Below, in pieces: positions 23,888 through 32,881 of a DNA stretch of 64,000 nucleotides. The position numbers were made by a program, and so were the translations under genes. Where the stretch lies: the NCBI GenBank assembly GCA_019419645.1, contig DXZN01000002.1, positions 1-64,000 on the forward strand, in the 5' to 3' direction. Source of the stretch: Collinsella sp. (GTDB lineage: Bacteria; Actinomycetota; Coriobacteriia; Coriobacteriales; Coriobacteriaceae). The notes under the pieces are model-generated. The model searched no databases. It was not told the DNA's origin and saw only the letters and a program-made list of their open reading frames with translations. Every line of letters starts with the position of its first letter. Position 1 is the first letter of the stretch.

Positions 23888-24637
23888 ATGTTGCTCGAGG
23901 GCAAGAAAGCAATCATCACCGGAGGCACACGCGGTATCGGCTATGCCATCGCCTGCCGTTTTATCGAGGAAGGCGCTGCCGTCACCGTCTTTGGCTCGCG
24001 CCAGGAGACTGCCGACACGGCCGTTGAGAAGCTGACAGCCGCCTATCCCGACGCCAAGGTCTGGGGTCGCTCCTGCGATCTCACCTCGCTCGAGGCCGTG
24101 ACTGAGGCCTTTACGCAGACTGCAGCCGACATGGGCGGCTTGGACACGGTCGTCAACAATGCCGGTATCTCCCAGCGTTCACCCCTCTTGGACTACACGG
24201 CCGAGGAGTTCGCAAAGGTCATGGACCTTAACGTCGTCGCCGTCTTTAATGGCCACCAGGCTGCCGCCAAGATCATGACCGAGGCCGGCCACGGCGGCAC
24301 CATCACTACCACAAGCTCGATGGTCGCCAAGTACGGCCAGCCCTCCGGCGTCGGTTACCCCACGTCCAAGTTTGCCGTCAACGGTATGGTCCAGTCGCTC
24401 TCGCGCGAGCTCGCTCCCATGGGCATCCGCGTCAACGCCGTCGCCCCCGGCGTGACTAAGACCGACATGGTCGCCAACCTGCCCGAAGAGGTCATCAAGC
24501 CCATCATCGCCACCATTCCGCTGGGTCGCATGGGCGAGCCCGAGGATGTCGCCAACGCCTTTGTTTTCCTGGCGAGCGACATGTCCTCCTATGTCACGGG
24601 CGCCGTGCTCCCCGTCGACGGAGCCGCCCGCTCCTAA
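23888..24637 (+). CDS. Short-chain dehydrogenase, BaiA-like (candidate 3-alpha-hydroxysteroid dehydrogenase)
   Basis: A 249-residue classical SDR: nucleotide site TGGTRGIG (11-18), NNAG (90-93), catalytic Asn115, Ser143/144, Tyr157 and Lys161 (GYPTSK). The N-terminal half (ITGGTRGIGYAIACRFIEEG, VFGSRQETADTAVEKL, AAYPDAKVWG) is close to what I remember of clostridial BaiA bile-acid 3-alpha-HSDH, more than to FabG. It also fits a generic 3-oxoacyl-ACP reductase. No other bai or fab genes are adjacent. ATG 23888 has GAGAGGAAG upstream. Flanked by terminators on both sides, so it is a single-gene unit. Confidence 0.75.
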   Translation: MLLEGKKAIITGGTRGIGYAIACRFIEEGAAVTVFGSRQETADTAVEKLTAAYPDAKVWGRSCDLTSLEAVTEAFTQTAADMGGLDTVVNNAGISQRSPLLDYTAEEFAKVMDLNVVAVFNGHQAAAKIMTEAGHGGTITTTSSMVAKYGQPSGVGYPTSKFAVNGMVQSLSRELAPMGIRVNAVAPGVTKTDMVANLPEEVIKPIIATIPLGRMGEPEDVANAFVFLASDMSSYVTGAVLPVDGAARS

Positions 24638-24680
24638 GGAGCCACAAGCTTTGGCTTCAAGTTTCAACATAGCTCAACCA

Positions 24681-24723
24681 AAAAGGCGCGCCGTCTGAAT
24701 CAACTGCAGACAGCGCGCCTTCT
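24681..24723 (+). terminator. Bidirectional terminator after the SDR gene
   Basis: AAGGCGCGC (24683-24691) pairs with GCGCGCCTT (24713-24721), with an inner CTG/CAG extension; A-run before, T-rich after. Confidence 0.85.
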
Positions 24724-24735
24724 CCTGTTATGAAA

Positions 24736-24908
24736 GGGAAACTATGTCCCAGTATTTCGGATCAGAACGGGGCACGGTTTCCCCCAGGACCTCCTTGCGG
24801 AAACTGCATCCCACTCTGAGCGCCCATTCCGGGACACAGTTTCCCAACGGCCCCCGTTTCGGAAACCACATCCCGTTCCGAGCCTTCAAAGCGGGACGCG
24901 GCTTCCCC
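24736..24908. repeat. Six 15-bp units in alternating orientation, ~31-bp spacing
   Basis: Units of the form GGGAAACTGTGTCCC or its complement occur at 24736, 24769, 24799, 24831, 24861 and 24893, alternating in direction; start-to-start distances are 33, 30, 32, 30 and 32 bp. Equivalent description: three copies of a ~62-bp tandem repeat, each able to fold into a hairpin. It fills the space between the convergent SDR and antiporter genes. No coding potential seen. Confidence 0.85.
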
Positions 24909-24921
24909 GAGAAAGCATCGA

Positions 24922-26484
24922 CTACTTGCCGTCGTCGTCTTCGGCTTCTTCGCGCGCATAGAGCTCCAGCATGCGGCGGCGGTATTCGCGCACAGCGAGC
25001 TTGGCGCGCTCCAGGCGGCGGCGCTCACGCGGAGTCAGCTCGGACGGGTCGACCTCGTCTCCATAGGTCTTATCGGCAAGCAGGTGCGCCGCGTCCACGA
25101 TGCGGGCATCGATGTGGCCGCTCGCCGCCTCGGCGGAAAGACGCTCGGCAATCGTATCGAGCGTAGGCAGGCCCTCGAATACGCGACCATGGCCATGCGA
25201 GGTCAGCAGCTCGTGCTCGCGCGCGAGCAAGCTCGCTAGGTCGTGGTGGGCGCGCAAGATGTCGAGCGCATCGGATGGATGCTCGGCAACCTCTGCCACG
25301 GCGGCGACCGGTGCGGCATCCACCACGCGGTAGAAGAGCTGCGCGAGCAATGGCATCAAGAACACCGTGATGGCACCGGCGGCAACCATGACCGACGCAA
25401 TATCTTGCGACAGCGCGCCCGCGTTGACGGCAACGCTCGTAACGGCAACGATGATCGGCAGCGCCGTGGTGCAGTACAGGGCCACGGTAATGCGACCATA
25501 CGCCGACACATCGCGCGTCGCAGGACAAATGCTCATGGAAATAAGAATGGGCACGGCACGAATAATCAACAACGCCACGATAAAGCCCACGAGCAGACCC
25601 GGGCGCGACGCCACGGCCGTCAGATCGATCTTTGCGCCCGATACGGTAAAGAACACCGGAATCAAAAAGCCGTAGGCCAGGCCGTCGAGCTTGGTCTCAA
25701 GCGTATGGTTGCCCTCGGGGATGATATAGCGCAGGACGAAGCCGGCGGCAAAAGCGCCCAACACGATATCGAGGCTAAAAATGGCGGAAAACGCCACGAG
25801 CGTGACCAAAATAAGCACCGTCAGGCGCACGAAGGTCTGCGACGTGGTATCGGCGCGCTCCTCGACAAACGCAAAGAAGCGGCTGCCGACGCGCTTGGAG
25901 CGGCTTGGGACCACGGCCAGCAACACGCAAACCACCGCAAACAAGCCAAGGATTACGAGCGTTTGGATGCCAGTGCGGGCAGACAACAGCACCGACATGG
26001 CGAGCACGGGACCGAGCTCGCCCCAAGTGCCATACGCGAGAATCGAGTCGCCCACGCGCGTGCCGGTGAGCGAGCGCTCGCGCATGATGGGCACAAGCGT
26101 ACCGAGCGCCGTCGAAGTGAGGGCAAGCGTCACGGCGATGCCATCAAAATGACTGACCGAAAACCACGGGGTAAAGCGCACGGCAAGCCAGGCGATGCCA
26201 AACGTGACGACCCACGTCGCCATGCCGTAACGCCCCTCGATGCCCGTGATGTTCTTGGGATCGATCTCAAAGCCGGCAAGCAGGAACAAAAAGGCCAGGC
26301 CGAGCTCGGACACGAGCGAGACCTCGGCATCCACATGGATAATGCCGAGCATATGAGGTCCCAGCACCGCGCCAAACACGAGCAAAAAGACCGTCTCGGG
26401 AACGGGTTTTCCGGGAATCGCCGAGGCGATGAAGGGGCTTGCAAAGGCCACGAGTGCGATGATGGCGAGCGAAACAAATGCCAT
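24922..26484 (-). CDS. Cation/proton antiporter (CPA2, KefB-like)
   Basis: A 520-residue membrane protein with an Na+/H+ exchanger domain of about 12-13 segments (residues 5-395; ETVFLLVFGAVLGPHMLG, LGLAFLFLLAGFEIDP, ALTSTALGTLVPIMRE, FFTVSGAKIDL). These are CPA2 features; the ion (Na+, K+) is not readable. A charged C-terminal tail (about 400-520) replaces the TrkA-N domain of true KefB and ends in an arginine- and glutamate-rich stretch. ATG 26484 has AAAGG upstream. Single gene, convergent with the SDR. Confidence 0.85.
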   Translation of the reverse strand: MAFVSLAIIALVAFASPFIASAIPGKPVPETVFLLVFGAVLGPHMLGIIHVDAEVSLVSELGLAFLFLLAGFEIDPKNITGIEGRYGMATWVVTFGIAWLAVRFTPWFSVSHFDGIAVTLALTSTALGTLVPIMRERSLTGTRVGDSILAYGTWGELGPVLAMSVLLSARTGIQTLVILGLFAVVCVLLAVVPSRSKRVGSRFFAFVEERADTTSQTFVRLTVLILVTLVAFSAIFSLDIVLGAFAAGFVLRYIIPEGNHTLETKLDGLAYGFLIPVFFTVSGAKIDLTAVASRPGLLVGFIVALLIIRAVPILISMSICPATRDVSAYGRITVALYCTTALPIIVAVTSVAVNAGALSQDIASVMVAAGAITVFLMPLLAQLFYRVVDAAPVAAVAEVAEHPSDALDILRAHHDLASLLAREHELLTSHGHGRVFEGLPTLDTIAERLSAEAASGHIDARIVDAAHLLADKTYGDEVDPSELTPRERRRLERAKLAVREYRRRMLELYAREEAEDDDGK

Positions 26485-26668
26485 GTGATGCCTTTCTCTT
26501 GTTTGCGCCCCACTGTAGCACCCTCGCCGTCCTCAACGCGCCGCGAGCTGTCGTATCATAGTGAGGTTTACAAACATGTGGCTCAAGGCGACCGCAGGGC
26601 AGACCCCGCAAACCGACCGCTGCCGCATACCGCACCGTACGCCCAACCGATCAGGAAGGCAGGAACCA

Positions 26669-29600
26669 ATGGTCTCTCGTATCTACGTGGAGAAGAAACC
26701 CGGGTTCGACGTCGAGGCTCAGCAGCTCAAGGGCGAGCTGACCGAGATTCTCGGCATCAAGGGCATCGAGGCCCTGAGGATCATCAACCGCTACGACGTC
26801 GAGGGCATCGATGAGGAGCTGTTCCGCTCCTGCGTGCCGACCGTCTTTAGCGAGCCCCAGGTCGATGTGACCTACGACGAGCTCCCCGCAAGCGATGGCG
26901 CCGTCTTTGCCGTCGAATTCCTGCCTGGCCAGTTTGACCAGCGCGCCGACTCCGCCAGCGAGTGCGTGCAGCTCATCAGCCAGGGCGAGCGCCCCGCCGT
27001 ACGCTCCGCCAAGGTCTATATGATCTCGGGCGCCCTGGACGAAGCCGCCGTCGAGGCCATCAAGCACTACGTGGTGAACCCCGTCGAGGCGCGCATCGCC
27101 TCGCTCGACCTGCCCGAGACGCTGCACATGGAAACACCCGAGCCCCAGCCCGTCGAGGTGCTCGACGGCTTCCGCGAGCTCGACGAGGCCGGCCTTGCCG
27201 CCTTTATCTCCGAGCGCGGTCTTGCCATGGACGAGGCGGACATCGCCTTCTGCCAGCAGTACTTCCGCGATGAGGACCGCGACCCCACCATCACCGAGAT
27301 CCGCGTGATCGACACCTACTGGTCCGACCACTGCCGCCACACCACCTTCGGCACCGTCCTGGACGACGTGACGATTGACGACGCCGTGGTGCAGCAAGCC
27401 TTCGACCGCTACATGGAGATGCGCCACGAACTCGGCCGCGACGCCAAGCCCGTCTGCCTCATGGACATGGGCACCATCGGCGCCAAGTACCTTAAGAAGA
27501 CCGGTGTCATGACCGATGTCGATGAGTCCGAGGAAATCAACGCCTGCACCGTCAAGGTGAAGGTCGATGTCGATGGCGAGGACCAGGACTGGCTGTTCCT
27601 GTTTAAAAACGAGACCCACAACCACCCCACCGAGATCGAGCCCTTTGGCGGTGCCGCCACCTGCGTGGGCGGCGCCATCCGCGACCCGCTCTCGGGCCGC
27701 AGCTATGTGTACCAGGCCATGCGCGTCACCGGCGCCGGCGACCCCACCATCCCGGTTTCCGAGACGCTCGAGGGCAAGCTCCCGCAGCGCAAGCTCGTGA
27801 CCACTGCCGCTGCCGGCTACTCCAGCTACGGCAACCAGATCGGCCTTGCCACCGGTCAAGTCAACGAGCTCTATCACCCCGGTTACGTGGCCAAGCGCAT
27901 GGAGGTTGGCGCCGTCGTGGGCGCCACCCCGGCAAACCACGTGCGCCGCGAGTGCCCCGCCCCCACCGACAAGATCATTCTGCTGGGCGGCCGCACCGGC
28001 CGTGACGGCATCGGCGGCGCCACCGGCTCATCCAAGACCCAGAACACCGAGTCCATCGAGACCTCGGGCGCCGAGGTCCAGAAGGGCAACGCCCCGGTCG
28101 AGCGCAAGCTGCAGCGTCTGTTCCGCCGCGGCGACGCCTGCCGCCTGATCAAGCGCTGCAACGACTTTGGCGCCGGTGGCGTCTCGGTCGCCGTGGGCGA
28201 GCTTGCCGACGGCCTGTATGTCGACCTCGATACCGTGACCAAAAAGTACGACGGCCTGGACGGCACCGAGCTCGCCATCTCCGAGTCCCAGGAGCGCATG
28301 GCATGCGCCGTCGCCGACGGTGACGTCGAGGAGTTCATGGGCTATGCCGCCGAGGAGAACCTGGAGGCGACCGTTATCGCCGAGGTTACCGCCGAGCCGC
28401 GCATGCGCATGGCCTGGAACGGCGTCGCCATCGTCGACCTATCCCGCGAGTTCCTCAACTCTAACGGCGCGCCCAAGCACCAGGTCGCCCACGTGTGCGC
28501 CCGCAGCGTGTGGCAGCCCAGCTGGGCCGGCACCACGCTTGCCGAGCGCATGACCTCGCTGGTCACCGACCTCAACGTTGCCTCCAACAAGGGCCTTTCC
28601 GAGCGCTTTGACTCCACCATCGGTGCCGCAACCGTGCTCATGCCCTTTGGTGGCAAGACGCAACTCACCCCGAGCTCGGCCATGGTCGCCAAGTTCCCCG
28701 TGGACGGCGAGACCACCACGGCAAGCGCTATGGCATGGGGCTTCAACCCCTACCTGATGGAGGCTGACCAGTTTGCGGGCGCTTACCTGTCCGTGGTCGA
28801 GTCCATCGCCAAGCTCGTGGCCGCCGGCTTTGAGCACAAGCGCGCCTACCTTTCCTTCCAGGAGTACTTCGAGCGCCTGCGCACCGAGGCCGAGCGCTGG
28901 GGCAAGCCCATGGCAGCCGTCCTGGGCGCTCTTATGGCCCAGGTCGATCTGGGTGCCGGCGCCATCGGCGGCAAGGACTCCATGAGCGGTTCGTTTGAGG
29001 ACGAGGCCGGCGAGCTCAACGTTCCGCCGACCCTGATCAGCTTCGCTGTGGCCGTGGGCAAGGCTGCCCGTGCCGTCTCGCCAGAGTTCAAGGGTCTGAC
29101 GCACCGCGTCGTCCGCATCGCCCCCGCCACCTATGGCGAAGACTACCGCCCCGACGCCCAGCAGCTGCTCGCCGCGTTTGACGCCGTCGAGGCGCTCACT
29201 GCTACCGGCGACGCCCTGGCCGTCTCCACGCCCGGCTACGGCTGCGGCGCCGAGAGCCTCTTTAAGATGTGCGTCGGCAACCAGATCGGTATCGAGCTTG
29301 CCGAGGACGTGGACGTGGAGAGCTTCTTCACCCCGCTCTACGGCAGCTTTATCGTCGAGCTCGCCGATGACGCCGAGCTGCCCGAGGTCGCCGACGGCGT
29401 TGTCGTCGAGCCCCTGGGCACCACCGTCGAGGGCTATGTCATCGACACCGGCTCCGAGGTCATCGAGCTCTCCGAGCTCCAAGAGGCCTGGGAGAGCGGC
29501 ATCGAGGGCGTCTTTGCCTACCGCAGCACCGGCGAGCAGCCCGAGGTCGAGACCGTCGACTATCGCGCCAAGGATATCCACGTGTACGGCGGCGCCAAGA

Positions 29601-30415
29601 TCGCCCGCCCGCGCGTGATTATCCCCGTCTTCCCCGGCAACAACTGCGAGTACGACAGCGCCCGCGCCTTCCGCGCCGCTGGTGCCGAGGCCGACACCTT
29701 CGTGATCAACAACCTCACGCCCGAGGCCGTCGCCGAGAGCACCCACGAGCTTGCCCGTCGCATCCGCCAAAGCCAGATCGTCATGATCCCCGGCGGCTTC
29801 TCGGGCGGTGACGAGCCCGACGGCTCCGCCAAATTCATCACGGCGTTCTTCCGCGCTCCCGAGGTCACCGAGGCAGTCCGCGACCTGCTCAAGGCCCGCG
29901 ACGGCCTGATGCTGGGCATCTGCAACGGCTTCCAGGCCCTGGTCAAGCTCGGCCTGGTGCCCTACGGTGACATCGTCGACGCCACGCCCGATGCGCCCAC
30001 GCTGACGTTCAACACCATCGGTCGCCATCAGAGCCGCCTGGTGCGCACCCGCATCTCGTCCAACCTGTCCCCGTGGCTGTCGCAGTGCAGCCTCGACGAC
30101 CCCTACACCGTCGCCATCAGCCACGGCGAGGGCCGCTTTGTCGCCAGCGACGAGGTGCTCACCCAGCTGATCGCCAACGGCCAGGTCGCCACGCAGTACG
30201 TGGGCGAGGACGGCAAGCCGAGCATGGATCTTTCCGTCAACCCTAACGGCTCCGCACTCGCCATCGAGGGCATCACGAGCCCCGACGGCCGCGTCCTGGG
30301 CAAGATGGGCCATGTCGAGCGCCGCGGCGACAACCTGTACCGCAACGTGCCCGAGCATGTCCCCGGCGATAAGTTCATGCCGATCTTTGAGAGCGGCGTG
30401 GCCTACTTCGCTTAA
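26669..30415 (+). CDS. purL: Phosphoribosylformylglycinamidine synthase, single-chain (PurL with GATase)
   Basis: A 1248-residue enzyme making FGAM from FGAR, glutamine and ATP (fourth step of purine synthesis). It carries two AIRS-type synthase halves (TYWSDHCRHTTF, FKNETHNHPTEIEPFGGAATC, GAVVGATPANHV) and a C-terminal class I glutamine amidotransferase from about residue 980, with nucleophile Cys1085 in LGICNGFQAL and PGGFSGGDEPDG. The arrangement matches the long clostridial-type PurL rather than the three-protein PurLQS set of most actinobacteria. ATG 26669 with GGCAGGAA upstream is chosen; the frame is open to 26561. Followed by a strong terminator. Confidence 0.95.
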   Translation: MVSRIYVEKKPGFDVEAQQLKGELTEILGIKGIEALRIINRYDVEGIDEELFRSCVPTVFSEPQVDVTYDELPASDGAVFAVEFLPGQFDQRADSASECVQLISQGERPAVRSAKVYMISGALDEAAVEAIKHYVVNPVEARIASLDLPETLHMETPEPQPVEVLDGFRELDEAGLAAFISERGLAMDEADIAFCQQYFRDEDRDPTITEIRVIDTYWSDHCRHTTFGTVLDDVTIDDAVVQQAFDRYMEMRHELGRDAKPVCLMDMGTIGAKYLKKTGVMTDVDESEEINACTVKVKVDVDGEDQDWLFLFKNETHNHPTEIEPFGGAATCVGGAIRDPLSGRSYVYQAMRVTGAGDPTIPVSETLEGKLPQRKLVTTAAAGYSSYGNQIGLATGQVNELYHPGYVAKRMEVGAVVGATPANHVRRECPAPTDKIILLGGRTGRDGIGGATGSSKTQNTESIETSGAEVQKGNAPVERKLQRLFRRGDACRLIKRCNDFGAGGVSVAVGELADGLYVDLDTVTKKYDGLDGTELAISESQERMACAVADGDVEEFMGYAAEENLEATVIAEVTAEPRMRMAWNGVAIVDLSREFLNSNGAPKHQVAHVCARSVWQPSWAGTTLAERMTSLVTDLNVASNKGLSERFDSTIGAATVLMPFGGKTQLTPSSAMVAKFPVDGETTTASAMAWGFNPYLMEADQFAGAYLSVVESIAKLVAAGFEHKRAYLSFQEYFERLRTEAERWGKPMAAVLGALMAQVDLGAGAIGGKDSMSGSFEDEAGELNVPPTLISFAVAVGKAARAVSPEFKGLTHRVVRIAPATYGEDYRPDAQQLLAAFDAVEALTATGDALAVSTPGYGCGAESLFKMCVGNQIGIELAEDVDVESFFTPLYGSFIVELADDAELPEVADGVVVEPLGTTVEGYVIDTGSEVIELSELQEAWESGIEGVFAYRSTGEQPEVETVDYRAKDIHVYGGAKIARPRVIIPVFPGNNCEYDSARAFRAAGAEADTFVINNLTPEAVAESTHELARRIRQSQIVMIPGGFSGGDEPDGSAKFITAFFRAPEVTEAVRDLLKARDGLMLGICNGFQALVKLGLVPYGDIVDATPDAPTLTFNTIGRHQSRLVRTRISSNLSPWLSQCSLDDPYTVAISHGEGRFVASDEVLTQLIANGQVATQYVGEDGKPSMDLSVNPNGSALAIEGITSPDGRVLGKMGHVERRGDNLYRNVPEHVPGDKFMPIFESGVAYFA

Positions 30416-30451
30416 TGCGTCCCATCGGGTACAATCCCCTCGGGTAACAAC

Positions 30452-30488
30452 ACCCGCCACCGGCACACCCGGTGGCGGGTTCTTTTTT
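30452..30488 (+). terminator. Intrinsic terminator of purL
   Basis: ACCCGCCACCGG (30452-30463) with CCGGTGGCGGGT (30469-30480), then TCTTTTTT. The next gene starts only 26 bases later, so its promoter must lie within or before the hairpin, or it depends on read-through. Confidence 0.93.
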
Positions 30489-30513
30489 GCTTCGCGCATA
30501 CAGGAAGGACATC

Positions 30514-31449
30514 ATGGAAAGCCGCAAGCCGTATCTCGCCACCCTACCCGGACTCATCCTGGGCTGCCTCGTCTGCTGTGCGCTCTGGGGGTCGGCTTTC
30601 CCCTGCATCAAGATCGGTTACGGGCTCTTTGGCATCCCCGCTCACGATAGCGCCTCACAGCTGCTCTTTGCGGGCTTGCGCTTCACGCTTGCCGGCGCCC
30701 TGGTTATCGTTGGGATGAGCGCGGCTCAGCGCCGTCCGCTCGTTCCGCAAGCGCGCGATATCAAGCCCATCTGCATCTTGTCGCTCTTCCAGACCATCGG
30801 CCAGTACTTCTTTTTCTACCTTGGTCTCTCCCGTGCAAGCGCTATGTCGAGTTCCATCATCGAAGCCAGCGCCAACTTCCTCGCAATCCTCTTTGCCGCC
30901 CTGGCGTTTCGCACCGAGAAGCTCGATATGGCCAAGGTGCTTGGCTGTATACTGGGCTTTGCCGGCGTCGCGCTCGTCAACCTTTCGGGCGCGGACGGCA
31001 CCTTTGGCTTTGCGCTCGACGGCGAGGGCTTTATCCTGGCCTCCACCGTCGCGGGTGCCCTTTCGACCTGCCTGATCGGTATCTTCTCGCGCGAGCACGA
31101 CGGCGTCTTGCTTGCCGGGTGGCAGTTCTTGGTCGGCGGCCTGGTCCTCACCGCCATCGGCTTTTTGATGGGTGGCGCGCTCTCCCCCACGGCGATTGCC
31201 CCCGCCATCGCGCTCATCATCTACATGGCGCTTATCTCCGCGGTCGCCTACTCGCTGTGGTCGCGCCTGCTTGCCGTCAACCCCGTCAGCCGCGTCTCGG
31301 TCTTTGGGTTTATGAACCCCGTCTTTGGTGTGGTGCTGAGCGCGCTGCTGCTCGGCGAGGGCGCTGGCACGAGCCCCGTTACCGTCATCGTTGCCCTGCT
31401 GTTGGTCTGCGGCGGCATCATCATCGTCAACAAACCCAAAAAGGCCTAA
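30514..31449 (+). CDS. EamA/DMT-superfamily transporter
   Basis: A 311-residue membrane protein with ten hydrophobic segments in two EamA halves (LGCLVCCALWGSAFPCIKIGY at the start; LISAVAYSLWSRLLAVNPVSRVSVFGFMNPVFGVVLSALLL near the end). DMT carriers export amino acids, metabolites or drugs; the substrate is not readable. ATG 30514 has AGGAAGGAC upstream. Sits directly after the purL terminator. Confidence 0.88.
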   Translation: MESRKPYLATLPGLILGCLVCCALWGSAFPCIKIGYGLFGIPAHDSASQLLFAGLRFTLAGALVIVGMSAAQRRPLVPQARDIKPICILSLFQTIGQYFFFYLGLSRASAMSSSIIEASANFLAILFAALAFRTEKLDMAKVLGCILGFAGVALVNLSGADGTFGFALDGEGFILASTVAGALSTCLIGIFSREHDGVLLAGWQFLVGGLVLTAIGFLMGGALSPTAIAPAIALIIYMALISAVAYSLWSRLLAVNPVSRVSVFGFMNPVFGVVLSALLLGEGAGTSPVTVIVALLLVCGGIIIVNKPKKA

Positions 31450-31518
31450 CGAACCGCCCTTATTTAGTAGAGGAGATTCACATGCTTTAGCTTAATGGAA
31501 TACATCGGTGAGCTGAGG

Positions 31519-31550
31519 GCCGCAACGCATGCCAGCGTTCGCCTTTTTTT
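31519..31550 (+). terminator. Probable terminator after the EamA gene
   Basis: A short stem (AACGC/GCGTT with outer GGC/GCC) followed by seven Ts at 31544-31550, ending at the stop codon of the convergent diguanylate cyclase gene. Confidence 0.5.
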
Positions 31551-32693
31551 CTAGCGTATCTGGACGCCGGCTTTCTTCTTCTCGCGCTTTACGCGGTAGA
31601 GCTCCGCGTCGGCAGCGCGAAGCAAGTCTTGCCAGGTATCGACGCCATCACCAACCCGTGCGTAGCCGATGGACATCCGCAACAGATACGGGACCTCGGC
31701 GCGCGCGAGCTCGTCGCTGATTGCCGCGCACAGACACATGATGTCCTGCTCCGCCGTCGCCTTTTTAAGCACCACAAACTCATCGCCGCCATAACGTGCG
31801 ATAAAGCCACCAGACGCCGAGCAGACCTCTTTGAGCGTAGCAGATATGACCTGGAGGGCATGATCGCCCTCAACATGTCCATACCGGTCGTTAATCTGCT
31901 TAAAGCCGTCAGCGTCCATCATAAGCAGATATACATCTTCGGCCTGATCCACATTTGAAAAGAGCGACAGCATATAGGTCTCAAAACGGTTGCGATTGTT
32001 GAGGCCAGTCAACGGGTCGGTCGAGATCAGCTGCTCCTGGTAGATGATGTAGAGCAGCAGGATGCTCAGCGTTATACCGACACAAAGGCCCGGTACCGAA
32101 AACAAAACCTGGAAGGTACCGCCCACCAGAGCGGGAACCGCAAAAAAGGCGAGGGTGCGATAAATGGCCTTCGTTTGCAGGCTTTCGACTTTTCGAGCCT
32201 GAATAAAGGCATGCAAGGACGTATATATGATGTAGCAGTAGCTAACGATAGGCTGAATCATATAAAGCGCTCCGCGACGATATACGCCCTGCGCATCGAT
32301 ATAGAACATAGCGTGCGTCCAGTAGCTGGTAAATGCCAGCACGACCACCAATACGGTTGGCAACGTCACGATTGCAACCCTATAGCGCGCGGTCAAAAGG
32401 CGAGAGCCCTGCACTGTCTCAGAATAGAAAAACCAAATGAGGCACGCGATGGCGAACAGCGAAAACGAGACCGCGTTGGAAATCCAGTTGGCCGTGATGC
32501 CTACAGGAGTGCTCACGCCGTCCGAGAGCGTCCAGATCATATCGAAGAAAATGTAGGCAGCAGAGGTATAGCCGAGCATGCTAAACAAGAGCTGCTGGGT
32601 GCTCGAGAACAAGGAGCGACGACTTCGCACGGCAAGCCCGATAAGAACAATCATGCATAGCAAGAATATCTCAATCTTGAGTGCCTTAACCAC
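31551..32693 (-). CDS. Membrane-bound GGDEF diguanylate cyclase
   Basis: A 380-residue protein with about seven hydrophobic N-terminal segments (residues 5-215) and a C-terminal GGDEF domain (about 220-378). The substrate motif is intact (RYGGDEFVV), with the metal-binding MMDADGFKQIND, so it should make cyclic di-GMP from two GTP in response to a membrane signal. No RxxD inhibitory site is visible at the usual place. GTG 32693 is chosen because GAAGGGA lies nine bases upstream; a TTG at 32711 also opens the frame. No EAL or PilZ protein is seen nearby. Confidence 0.87.
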   Translation of the reverse strand: MVKALKIEIFLLCMIVLIGLAVRSRRSLFSSTQQLLFSMLGYTSAAYIFFDMIWTLSDGVSTPVGITANWISNAVSFSLFAIACLIWFFYSETVQGSRLLTARYRVAIVTLPTVLVVVLAFTSYWTHAMFYIDAQGVYRRGALYMIQPIVSYCYIIYTSLHAFIQARKVESLQTKAIYRTLAFFAVPALVGGTFQVLFSVPGLCVGITLSILLLYIIYQEQLISTDPLTGLNNRNRFETYMLSLFSNVDQAEDVYLLMMDADGFKQINDRYGHVEGDHALQVISATLKEVCSASGGFIARYGGDEFVVLKKATAEQDIMCLCAAISDELARAEVPYLLRMSIGYARVGDGVDTWQDLLRAADAELYRVKREKKKAGVQIR

Positions 32694-32881
32694 TAGACGC
32701 CATCCCTTCAATATTCAAGTGGTCAGAATCGCCCGATTCTGGTCTGGGCAACAAACACCCCCTACTCCGCAGGGGTAAGGGGAATCATAGCAGAGCGCCT
32801 GAACGTCACCGCAAGACAGCTTTCGTTCGGGCGCTCAAACGGCGCGAGTTGCACGCCGGCATCATTGATGGGTATCGATTG

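Noticed and set aside
23888..24637. 7-beta-hydroxysteroid dehydrogenase (Collinsella type)
   Set aside because: The N-terminus and cofactor site differ from what I recall of that enzyme; the BaiA/FabG comparison fits better.
24736..24908. CRISPR array
   Set aside because: The repeat is 15 bp, alternates in direction, and the intervening sequences are related to each other rather than unique; no cas genes in the window.
24922..26484. Full KefB potassium/proton antiporter
   Set aside because: The TrkA-N nucleotide-binding domain is missing, so I keep the broader CPA2 call.
25243..26814. 523-residue plus-strand frame under the antiporter
   Set aside because: Antisense to a protein with clear membrane and family motifs; Arg/His/Asp-rich shadow.
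28439..30499. 686-residue minus-strand frame under purL
   Set aside because: Antisense shadow of a clear PurL; composition and lack of motifs rule it out.
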